A DNA stretch of 8,394 bases from Patescibacteria group bacterium (GTDB lineage Bacteria; Patescibacteriota; Microgenomatia; Levybacterales; UBA12049): positions 1 through 8,394 of the forward strand of contig JAMCZG010000005.1 of the NCBI GenBank assembly GCA_023485715.1. Reading direction: 5' to 3'. The notes beneath the pieces are model-generated. The model ran no database searches and had not been told where the DNA came from. It saw only the letters and a program-made list of their open reading frames with translations. The position numbers and the translations under genes are program-made. Of this stretch, positions 1-7,009 are shown in pieces (the stretch's first letter is position 1; each line of letters opens with the position of its first letter).

Positions 1-279
1 GCGAAAATTTTCCGGCCGAAAGTAATCCTTATTTTTTTAAGATACTTAGTATTTATATGTCTTGTTCTAATTGCATTTAAAACGAATTCAAGCATTTTGT
101 ATATTATTTTAATATTGCTTTTTTTAACATATATTTTGTGGTCTATTTTAAAGAATTATAAATATGTTAGAAATTACTTGGCCTTTTTATACTTGCCGAT
201 ACTTCAATTCGCCTCGGATTTTGCCGTTATATTTGGAACAATTGGCGGATTTATTAAAAGTTTTAAGATATCAAAATAA
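1..279 (+). CDS. C-terminal end of a membrane-anchored glycosyltransferase (probably GT2), 5' partial
   Basis: The frame is open from the first base of the window to a TAA at 277-279, giving 92 residues with no start needed inside the window; a shorter reading from the ATG at 97 would begin inside a hydrophobic stretch. The visible part starts with a basic stretch (FRPK), then has two strongly hydrophobic segments at about residues 9-25 and 34-48, a short basic loop, and a segment ending LYLPILQFASDFAVIFGTI followed by a basic tail. This hydrophobic end with an 'LPxLQxxSD' turn resembles the C-terminal membrane region of many bacterial GT2 polyprenyl-phosphate or surface-polysaccharide glycosyltransferases. 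The catalytic domain lies outside the window, so the family is inferred. The stop overlaps the next start by one base (TAATG), which points to translational coupling with the YfhO-like gene. Confidence 0.55.
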   Translation, partial: AKIFRPKVILIFLRYLVFICLVLIAFKTNSSILYIILILLFLTYILWSILKNYKYVRNYLAFLYLPILQFASDFAVIFGTIGGFIKSFKISK

Positions 280-3104
280 TGAATACAAGAAAAACATTGA
301 TATTAGGTTTTATTGTTTTTATATTTATTTTTACAATTTCATTTTTTGTTCCCGGATATTTTTTGCCAACAGACCTTCTTAAAAACATCCCTAGCTTTAG
401 TACGGATAAGTGGGAACGCCCGAAAAATTCGCTACTTGCTGATCCGGTATTTCAATTTGAGCCATGGAGACACTATGCAAAAGAAAGGTTTTTAGAAGGA
501 TCTTTCCCGATATTGAATGATCATAGTTCGGGCGGAGTTCCGTTTTTTGCCAATCCGCAGACATCGGTTCTTTTTCCCGTAAATATCTTTTATTATTTAT
601 TGCCGTTGCATCAGGGTTTGTTTCTTATTCATGCGTATAAAATATATTTATTATTTATTTTTACTTTTTTGTATTTACGTTCGTTAAAATGTTCTTATTC
701 ATCTTCCTTAATCGGTAGCACAACGGTTTCATTTTCTGCATTCCCGATCGTTTGGTTACTGTGGCCACACACAAACGTTTTTCTTTTTTTTCCGTTTTTG
801 CTTTTTGTCACGGAAAAAATATTTTCTGATATAAAATTTAAATTCAGGTGGTATTTATTAATTTCTGTTTCCTATTTTTTTGCGATTTTGGGAGGACATC
901 CTGAAACACTTTTCCATATTCTTATTTTGCATGTAGTTTATATAATTGCTCGATTATGGAAACAAAAAAATAAAATTGAATATTCTTTTTTAAGTATCTT
1001 AATCGGGTTTTCACTCGGAGCGTTCCAGCTTGTTCCCTTTTTTGAATATCTTAAAAATAGTTACGCCCTAAGAGACCGTTTGACGCATCCAGGAGAATTT
1101 TTCCTCCCCATAAAGGCGTTTGTATTGAACGTTATTCCTTTCATTTTGGGCGCACCGCACCTAGAGTTTTATAAGCATATCGATCCTTCTACTAATTTTC
1201 AGGAATCGGTAGGTGGATTAGGTGGATATGTAGGACCCATTGTTCTAACTTTTTCTTTTTTGGGAATTTTCGTATTGAGAAAAAACTTTTTGGTCCGTTT
1301 ATGGACCGGTATTGTTTTAGTTTTATGGGCGATTGTTTATAACATTTGGCCATTCTCGTTGCTTTCTACTCTTCCTGTGTTCGGGCTCGGTGCTAATCAT
1401 CGTTTCATCGGATTCTCTGGTTTCGGTTTATGCGTGGTGTTTTCGTTGACCATTGAACGATTAATTTCAAAGAAGAATTTATACCCGTCGACGAAGAAAA
1501 TAATTAAATTTATCATTTTTATTATTTTATTATTAACGTTTTTATCTTTATCCGCTTTACTATTGTATTCCAAATCAAGTCCAGACGTAGTAAAAAATTT
1601 TATTCAGTTTTTTATCCAACATATTCTTCTCTTATCGATTACTACTATTCTGTTTTTATATGTTATTTATTCTAATTTTGAGAAAATGTACAAAGTAGCG
1701 TTCATAATAATTCTTATTTTGTTGCAAACGGCTGTTTTATTTTGGGATTATAACCCTTTTACAGATAAAAAAGACTATTATCCCGAGCCATCTTTTGTTT
1801 CGAAATTAAAAAAATTGGAGCAGGGCAGTATATTAGAGGTGGGAAATCCAGTTCTCCCTGAAAATATCAATTTAATGTACGGTATTTCTCACGCTGAAAA
1901 TTACGACGCAATGGAAGTGGAAGGATATAAAAAAAAGTTCGACGAAATTTTTCCTAAAAAAAACCAGTGGGGAAATCCCGACGATATAACTTATGAGAAT
2001 GTTAAAAAACTCGGAATAAAATACGTTATATCCGATTACGACATTACCTTAGCAAAACAGAAAGTTCAGGCAATATACAAAAAAATACTACCTTCGATTA
2101 TTTCATCAAGGCCAATCAGTATAGAATTTGCTCCGAGTAATTCTAACTTACGACAGATTCGAATTCTTACGGCAAATTTTAACAGAAAAAATAACTGCAC
2201 GTTTTCTGTTAGTCTATTCGATTATAAAACGGAAATAAAAAAAGAAACCGTTGATTGTTTAAAAATTAGGGATTTTATGTATTTCACAATTCCGTTTAGT
2301 GTTACGCTAGATACGTCTAAAAAATATACGTTTGTATTTGATTCTAAAAACGCGTCTTCAACAAACAGCATCGCGCTGTGGGCCGATGAGCAAAATAATC
2401 CGTTTATGGAACTTTTATACAAACAAGAAACAGAAAAGGAACAATTCTTGCCTATATGGAACGAGGATAATATTTTTATTTGGTCATTACCGGAGAGTTT
2501 AAATAGTGAATTCTTAGGAAATTCAAAAATAATTTATCAGACGCCAGAAGAATCTCTTTTTTTATTGCAAGCAAATAAAGATACTGAATTTATTTTGAAA
2601 GAAACTTATTTCCCCGGTTGGGAAGCCTATATCGATGAAAACAAAATAACGATACATAACGCAGATCCGTTTATAAAGGTTTCGGTCCCCAAAGGAATTC
2701 ACACCCTTAAATTTTCTTACAAGCCTTATTCTCTTATTGTGGGTATTTTTATTTCTTCGATTACTTTTACAGCTGTTATTATCTTAATATTCCGCAAAAT
2801 ATCAAAAGAAGATTATATTTTAATGCTAATCGAGAACATCAGAAAAAAAATAAAAAAATATTCATGGCAATCCCATTTTTTAGTGTTTGCAACGGCGTTT
2901 GTTTTATCGGTACTTATTTTTATTTCGTTTACATATTATTTTCCCTTACATTTTACGGTTTCGAAAACTTCGACATCTATTAATTGGTTTACCATTAATA
3001 ATTACCCAAAGCAACAGGACATGTTCTTTTTTATCATCGGATTTATATTTACAACAATATTTACCGTACTTTTTTGGTTTATCTTGTTATGCAAAAGAAA
3101 ATAA
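279..3104 (+). CDS. YfhO-like multi-pass membrane protein (putative GT-C type glycosyltransferase)
   Basis: This is a 941-aa polytopic membrane protein of the YfhO type (PF09586-like); characterised relatives act in glycosylation of lipoteichoic acid or other surface glycans using lipid-linked sugars. An N-terminal hydrophobic segment (about 7-25) is followed by an extracytoplasmic loop with DPVFQFEPWR (55-64) and GVPFFANPQT (86-95), the usual signature of the family. Many membrane spans follow up to about residue 490, with GGHPET at 205-210. The C-terminal part contains ENYDAMEVEGYKKKF (540-554), LGIKYVISD (578-586), ETYFPGWEAYID (775-786) and HTLKFSYKPYSLIVG (808-822), which match the conserved YfhO end. 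Residues about 605-745 look like an inserted beta-rich domain. Beyond the usual end there is a basic helix (about 842-860) and two extra membrane spans (about 866-889 and 915-937). The ATG at 279 overlaps the previous stop; no Shine-Dalgarno motif is visible. The sugar and acceptor are unknown. Confidence 0.85.
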   Translation: MNTRKTLILGFIVFIFIFTISFFVPGYFLPTDLLKNIPSFSTDKWERPKNSLLADPVFQFEPWRHYAKERFLEGSFPILNDHSSGGVPFFANPQTSVLFPVNIFYYLLPLHQGLFLIHAYKIYLLFIFTFLYLRSLKCSYSSSLIGSTTVSFSAFPIVWLLWPHTNVFLFFPFLLFVTEKIFSDIKFKFRWYLLISVSYFFAILGGHPETLFHILILHVVYIIARLWKQKNKIEYSFLSILIGFSLGAFQLVPFFEYLKNSYALRDRLTHPGEFFLPIKAFVLNVIPFILGAPHLEFYKHIDPSTNFQESVGGLGGYVGPIVLTFSFLGIFVLRKNFLVRLWTGIVLVLWAIVYNIWPFSLLSTLPVFGLGANHRFIGFSGFGLCVVFSLTIERLISKKNLYPSTKKIIKFIIFIILLLTFLSLSALLLYSKSSPDVVKNFIQFFIQHILLLSITTILFLYVIYSNFEKMYKVAFIIILILLQTAVLFWDYNPFTDKKDYYPEPSFVSKLKKLEQGSILEVGNPVLPENINLMYGISHAENYDAMEVEGYKKKFDEIFPKKNQWGNPDDITYENVKKLGIKYVISDYDITLAKQKVQAIYKKILPSIISSRPISIEFAPSNSNLRQIRILTANFNRKNNCTFSVSLFDYKTEIKKETVDCLKIRDFMYFTIPFSVTLDTSKKYTFVFDSKNASSTNSIALWADEQNNPFMELLYKQETEKEQFLPIWNEDNIFIWSLPESLNSEFLGNSKIIYQTPEESLFLLQANKDTEFILKETYFPGWEAYIDENKITIHNADPFIKVSVPKGIHTLKFSYKPYSLIVGIFISSITFTAVIILIFRKISKEDYILMLIENIRKKIKKYSWQSHFLVFATAFVLSVLIFISFTYYFPLHFTVSKTSTSINWFTINNYPKQQDMFFFIIGFIFTTIFTVLFWFILLCKRK

Positions 3105-4669
3105 TCATAATTTTTTTCATCTTTCTTACCTCAGTTCTTCTGGGAACGTCGACAGCAGGAAATATTTTTTTTGGCGATTTAAACCCGATCGACGAAGGAC
3201 AATTTGCAGCCTGGGCAAATTACATGCTTTTAGGAAAACAGATGTATAAAGACATATACATTGTCTATGGCCCACTACATGTTTACCCGATTTACATTTT
3301 ATTTAAAATTTTTTCTCCGTCTGCTTTTTTGGTAAGATTTTTTTTGACGGTTGGCAGCGCCGTCGGAATTATCGCTATTTATTTTATTTTAGATGAATTC
3401 CGTTTTAGTAAATTAAATAAGACAATCGTTTTATTAGTATTTTTATTGGTCCCCGCCACTATATTAAGGCAAGGGATGGGTCTTTGGGCGATATATGTTT
3501 TAATGGTTGCCTATTCGACTAAATCTAAATTTTGGAATTTTCTACTCGGTATTATTTCTGTTGTAACATTTTTGGTTAGTTCGGATTTCGGAATATTTAT
3601 TTTTACAGTAGTTTTAATACATTATACTTTTCAATACATTGTTTCTAAAAAGATTATCGATGTTTTTTTTCAAAACTTATTTTTTTTATTAGGCGCACTA
3701 ACGGTTTGCGTGTTGTTTTTTGTCTGGTCTTACAGTGAAGGATGGTTATTAGACTATATAAGGGTTACAAAAGATATATATATATCCTCGACGGGTTCTA
3801 GTGCGCCAAACGGACAAAATTTCCCAAACCCCTTAACAATTTTAGGAAAAAAAGATTTATTATCGAGTCTTAAATATTTTTTTTCTAAGGATATGTTGCT
3901 TTATGAAAGTCTTATTATATATTTTGTTTCGATATTCTATTTGTTTTTTACATTTTTTACAAATAAAACTCATAAACAGGAATATAAGTTTTTCCTTTTT
4001 ACTCTCTACGGGATTCTTACGTATTCTGTACTTTTAACAAGGCACGGCATCGGTCACTTTTTTTATGTTTTACCCCCGATTATTATTTCATTTGGATATT
4101 TTTTAAATAGATTGTCCACTAATTTTAAAAAAAATAGTCTACTTTCGCTAATACTCATATTATTAATATGTGTATATTTTTTGAGGCTTATCTATTTAAA
4201 TAACCCACAAATAAGACAACTTTTCAATTTGCCAAAGTATGTAGCAATGCCCATAAGCAATCCTTCTCGCGTCGGTAGTATTTATATATCTAACAGTCAG
4301 AAGGTAAAAATATCTTCTATCCAGTCGTTTGTAGTTAAAAATACAGAAAAACAAGATTATATATTTTTCTTTGATGACGAGCCGATAATGTATATGTTTA
4401 CGGACCGTTTAAATCCGACAGAATATGATGTTCCGTTCGTTGGCGGAACTCTAGAAAAAAGAATCCGGATGCTAAACGGAATAATCAAATATAAACCGAA
4501 ATTTATATTTTTTGACAAAGATGCCTGGCCAGTCGACGGAATTCCAAATTCAAAAAGGCTCCCGGAACGATTATTTACGATAAAGATAAAACAGGGCCTG
4601 ACGGTTTTACCGTATACCGTAAAAAAATTAGCTGATTTCGTTATTGCGGATGATTTTGGGATTAGGTAA
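3089..4669 (+). CDS. GT39-like polytopic membrane glycosyltransferase
   Basis: This 526-aa membrane protein resembles the PMT_2/GT39 group (ArnT- and PMT-like), which transfers a sugar from a polyprenyl-phosphate donor to a lipid or protein outside the membrane. The first span (about 4-24) is followed by NPIDEGQFAAWANYMLLGK (32-50) and KDIYIVYGPLHVYPIY (54-69). The acidic pair D35-E36 sits where GT39 enzymes carry their catalytic acidic residue in the first external loop. About nine further hydrophobic spans reach residue 368, with RHGIGHFFYVLPP at 318-330. A soluble tail of about 150 residues (IFFFDDEPIMYMFTDRLNP at 425-443) is probably extracytoplasmic. I chose the ATG at 3089; a TTG at 3074 would add five residues (MVYLV) and leave the hydrophobic N terminus essentially unchanged. 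It overlaps the YfhO-like gene by 16 nt and its 3' end overlaps the opposing methyltransferase gene by 42 nt. Family assignment is fairly firm, substrate unknown. Confidence 0.75.
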   Translation: MQKKIIIIFFIFLTSVLLGTSTAGNIFFGDLNPIDEGQFAAWANYMLLGKQMYKDIYIVYGPLHVYPIYILFKIFSPSAFLVRFFLTVGSAVGIIAIYFILDEFRFSKLNKTIVLLVFLLVPATILRQGMGLWAIYVLMVAYSTKSKFWNFLLGIISVVTFLVSSDFGIFIFTVVLIHYTFQYIVSKKIIDVFFQNLFFLLGALTVCVLFFVWSYSEGWLLDYIRVTKDIYISSTGSSAPNGQNFPNPLTILGKKDLLSSLKYFFSKDMLLYESLIIYFVSIFYLFFTFFTNKTHKQEYKFFLFTLYGILTYSVLLTRHGIGHFFYVLPPIIISFGYFLNRLSTNFKKNSLLSLILILLICVYFLRLIYLNNPQIRQLFNLPKYVAMPISNPSRVGSIYISNSQKVKISSIQSFVVKNTEKQDYIFFFDDEPIMYMFTDRLNPTEYDVPFVGGTLEKRIRMLNGIIKYKPKFIFFDKDAWPVDGIPNSKRLPERLFTIKIKQGLTVLPYTVKKLADFVIADDFGIR

Positions 4670-5244
4670 TGGAATAATAAAATCACCTTTAAAACCTTTT
4701 TGTTTAAGTTTGGGCATTAGCTCATCTGCGATGTGCCATGAAAAAAGTATTGCGTAATCGACTTTATCGTTATGCAGCTTAGTTTCTTCCAAAACTGGAA
4801 TAATCGTTCCGGGAATATATTTTCCGATTTTATGCGAACCTTTTATTTCTAGAACACAATCAACGACCCCGTCGTCGATGCCAGTGTAATTTATAAGTGT
4901 GCTTGCGCGGGATGGGGCACTAATTCCATAAATAGTTTTACCCTTCCGTTTGATATTTAAAAGTAGCGAGTTAAGTTTAAGCTTTGATAAGACAACGTTC
5001 TTTTTAAATCGGGAAAAGTTTTTTTCTGAAATTACACTATCTTTTTCTTCGTCGAGAAGTTTATTTACAGATTCTCTTATAAGATACTTATTTTTTCTAG
5101 CAGCATAAACCCGGATCGATCCGCCGTGAGACGGAATTTTTTTTGCGTGAAAAATCTCAAGACCATGCATGCCAAGCAGATATTGTAAACTGTGTAAAGA
5201 ATAATAGCGAAGATGTTCGTGGTAAATAGTGTCGTACTGGAGTG

Positions 5245-5274
5245 ATTTTACAAAAGATGTTGTAAAACAAATTT
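5245..5274 (-). repeat. Inserted inverted copy (30 bp) inside the methyltransferase gene
   Basis: On the - strand these 30 bases read exactly as the + strand at 5411-5440, with mismatches immediately beyond both ends. It begins at the last base of the CTA codon of ESHYL and ends just before the sequence that resumes KSLQYDTIYHEHL. Between HYL and QYD there are 34 nt, where relatives such as HYLLDLxxxLQYD have about 21, so the copy appears to have replaced native sequence with a net gain of about 13 nt and shifted the frame. This arm is the derived copy because it does not fit the protein family, whereas the other arm does. Each arm also contains a small hairpin (TTTTACA and TGTAAAA, 8-nt loop; here 5246-5252 and 5261-5267). 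Confidence 0.9.
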
Positions 5275-5410
5275 AGATAGTGAGATTCCGAAATAAACAC
5301 GCCATCATTTTTTAATAATTTTAGAGTATTATCAATTACTTCATGGACGCTTTTCATGTGCGCAAAAACGTTTGTCGCCGTTATAATTTTTGCTTTTCCG
5401 TATTCTTTTA

Positions 5411-5440
5411 AAATTTGTTTTACAACATCTTTTGTAAAAT
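5411..5440 (+). repeat. Source arm of the 30-bp inverted repeat, coding in the methyltransferase
   Basis: This arm encodes on the - strand the family-like stretch YFTKDVVKQI within the SAM domain, so it is taken as the original copy. It lies 136 bp from the inverted copy at 5245-5274. The sequence between the arms still reads as normal methyltransferase in the expected orientation (KEYGKAKIITATNVFAHM through ISESHYL). A simple inversion of the spacer has therefore not happened. Confidence 0.9.
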
Positions 5441-5925
5441 ACGACAAGATTGTCGGTATACCATTCTTAATCGCAATTTTTCCGATATCTTCCGGGGTGA
5501 TTCCGAGCACTTCGTGATTTTTCTTAAAATTATTTAATAAATTTCCGTCGTTTGATCCTATATCGATAACCAGATCGTTTGACTTTAAATCGATAAGTTT
5601 TGTGCACTCTTTGTATAGTTCCGAAAAATTATCTCTTAATACTTTTGTGGTGCTACTGGTATAGGGATATTCTTTTGGAAAAAGGATATGCTGATCTACA
5701 ATAAGACCCAGTTGTACGAGCTTACATTTTTTACAAAATAAAAGATCTGCCAAAGAAAACTCGATTCTTCAATCGGCTTCGATCCAATTTCTCTCATCGT
5801 GTTCACCGGCGGGAGATATCCTAAAAAAATTATATTTTCCAAAGGCGAGCTGTTGCATACCTGGCAATTTTTAACGATAGTGCTCGATTTAGTTTTGGCA
5901 GATGGTTTATTTATACGCATAAAGC

Positions 5926-6903
5926 TTAACTAAAGTACTGTGTATTATACCATTTCACTGTTTTTTCTATGCCTTTAAAAAGGTCGTTTTTTGGTGAAAA
6001 ACCGAGTTTTTTTATTTTTTTGATACTCGGACAACGTCGAACAACACTACCTAAAGAAATTTTACCTGGTGTAATTACTATTTTTTTATTAAAGTTTTTT
6101 GCGATTAATTCTGCAGTTTTTTTTATCGTAATTTCATCTTCGGTGCCGATGTTGTAAGTTTCTAGGTTTTTTCCTTTTTTTAAAATTAACAACATCGCAT
6201 TTACAAAATCATCGATAAATAAAAAAGACCGCGTTTCTTTTCCAGAACCTTGAATTTGAAATTTAATAGAATCCTTACTCTTTTTGGTAAATTGTTGCAT
6301 CTTCAGAATAAACTGCGGGATTACATGTTCTTCTCCCATATCAGGACCATAAATATTGTGTGGCCTAACGATTACGGTTTTTTTAAAATACTTACTACCT
6401 AGATGAATCAAGATTAGTTCGCTTATTATTTTTGATCCCGCGTATGAATAACGGGGATTATACGGATCGGGAATCGATAGGGGGATATTCTCGGGAGTAG
6501 GGATTATAGAAGGAGTCTGATAAACTTCGGAACTGGAAGTAAAAAAAAAATTCTTTTACTCCTTCTCTTTTACTCCTTCTGTTTTAGCTGCGTCGATAAT
6601 ATTTATTATTCCTTTGATCCCGACATCCAAAACAAGATCCGGTTTTGAGTAAAAAAATTGAGTGCCGTTTATCGCCGCAAGATGAATAACCGAAGATATT
6701 CCTCTGCAAGCTTTTCGAACAACTTTTGGGTCGCGGATATCTCCTTTTATAAATTCGAATTTGGCTTTTATATCCTCGAGTCTTTTTAATTTTCCCCGCG
6801 ACTCGTCGTCTAAAACCCGGACTGATTTTTTTTGTTTTACCAAAGCATGGGTTAACGCTGCTCCGATAAACCCGGTACCTCCTGTTATAAGAATTTTTTT
6901 CAT
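5926..6903 (-). pseudogene. NAD-dependent extended-SDR sugar epimerase/dehydratase with in-frame stop
   Basis: A full-length extended short-chain dehydrogenase/reductase (326 codons including the terminal stop) acting on a nucleotide sugar, with one in-frame TAA at codon 116 (6558-6556). The N-terminal half has the NAD-binding GGTGFIG (8-14), D32, GDIRD (54-58) and HLAA (74-77). After the stop the same frame continues with FFFTSSSEVY (119-128), SYAGSK with catalytic Y154 and K158, RPHNIYGPDMGEEHVIPQF, GSGKETRSFLFIDDF and a complete C-terminal substrate domain. The stop lies inside about 15 extra nucleotides between GVK and FFFTSSS, produced by a 14-bp tandem duplication plus apparently one extra T in a T10 run; relatives have GVKxFxxxSSSE. 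Substrate is not assignable (UDP-glucose/UDP-GlcNAc epimerase, dehydratase or similar). It is the first gene of the - strand operon, followed 5 nt later by the C-methyltransferase, so the pair probably made one modified NDP-sugar. ATG at 6903 has no Shine-Dalgarno motif; a TTG at 6411 could only yield a fragment lacking the NAD domain. Confidence 0.85.
6552..6580 (-). repeat. 14-bp perfect tandem duplication in the epimerase gene
   Basis: On the - strand a unit AGAAGGAGTAAAAG occurs twice in direct succession (6580-6567 and 6566-6553), with the match extending one further base. The first unit encodes the family-like end of T-E-G-V-K-E; the second, read out of phase by two bases, yields K-E and then the TAA stop. 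A run of ten T (plus-strand A at 6541-6550) follows directly; nine T would give the expected FFFT if only one copy of the unit were present. The pattern is typical of slipped-strand mispairing. Confidence 0.9.
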
Positions 6904-7009
6904 TTACACGGCGTTTATTATAAAGCCGTTCAATTTTTTTTGCAAAGTGTTGTGTTTAGGCGACAAAATATGATATATCTAACAACAGTTATTTGGTTAT
7001 ATAAAATTT
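6904..7009. other. Divergent intergenic region between epimerase and dehydrogenase genes
   Basis: The 106 bp separate two divergently transcribed genes and hold the - strand promoter. For the + strand dehydrogenase only weak candidates are visible: TATGAT at 6969-6974 without a well-spaced -35, and the AT-rich TATATAAAAT just before the ATG, which would imply leaderless transcription. No Shine-Dalgarno motif precedes the ATG at 7010. I see no clear operator palindrome or RNA structure. Confidence 0.6.
6917..6945 (-). promoter_or_regulatory. Sigma-70-like promoter for the epimerase/methyltransferase operon
   Basis: On the - strand there is a TTGCAA (-35 candidate, 6945-6940, four of six consensus bases) and a perfect TATAAT (-10, 6922-6917), separated by the optimal 17 bp. 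Transcription would be expected to start about 7 nt after the -10 box, near 6910. That leaves a leader of only about seven bases before the ATG at 6903, so the mRNA would be almost leaderless. This agrees with the absence of a Shine-Dalgarno motif. Prediction from sequence only. Confidence 0.5.

Larger units (their letters stand above)
4628..5920 (-). pseudogene. Broken NDP-sugar C-methyltransferase (TcaB9/TylCIII/NovU-like), two frame-disrupting lesions
   Basis: Read across three frame segments, this is one SAM-dependent methyltransferase of about 430 codons, the usual size of NDP-sugar C-methyltransferases. Segment 1 (5920 to about 5755) holds the N-terminal zinc-binding domain with C19xxC22 and LGYLPPVNTM. 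Segment 2 (about 5755-5275) carries the second pair CKKC (5735-5724), YPYTSSTTKVLRDNF, SAM motif IDIGSNDG (5567-5544), TATNVFAHM and ISESHYL. Segment 3 (about 5245-4628) resumes with QYDTIYHEHLRYYSL; its YHEH (5224-5213) corresponds to the catalytic Tyr/Glu/His cluster described for TcaB9. Then come KKIPSHGGSIRVYAAR and the Methyltransf_14-like C-terminal domain. The first break is best explained by one lost base near 5755: TTTCTTTGGCAG gives F-L-W-Q where the family has F-P-L-A. The second is a 30-bp inverted copy at 5245-5274. Without correction translation stops at the TAG at 5698-5696. Segments 1 and 3 share a frame, but that frame is closed in between. ATG at 5920 lies 5 nt after the epimerase stop, without a Shine-Dalgarno motif. 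Family call is strong; whether the breaks are biological is open. Confidence 0.8.

Noticed and set aside
3773..3786. GATATATATATATC palindrome
   Set aside because: Encodes the ordinary stretch KDIYIS in an AT-rich membrane protein gene; too simple to call a site.
4601..4620. ACGGT/ACCGT hairpin near the end of the GT39-like gene as a terminator
   Set aside because: The stem is 5 bp and is followed by A, not T, on the + strand; on the - strand the T run precedes the hairpin. It lies within coding sequence.
5245..5440. Invertible DNA switch using the 30-bp inverted repeat
   Set aside because: One arm disrupts the reading frame in either orientation, the spacer codes for normal methyltransferase sequence, and no recombinase gene is in the window.
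5926..6903. Stop-codon recoding or programmed frameshifting to make full-length epimerase and methyltransferase
   Set aside because: The stop is TAA inside a tandem duplication, the other genes also end in TAA, and no slippery-site-plus-structure signal stands out. Simple lesions explain the sequence better.
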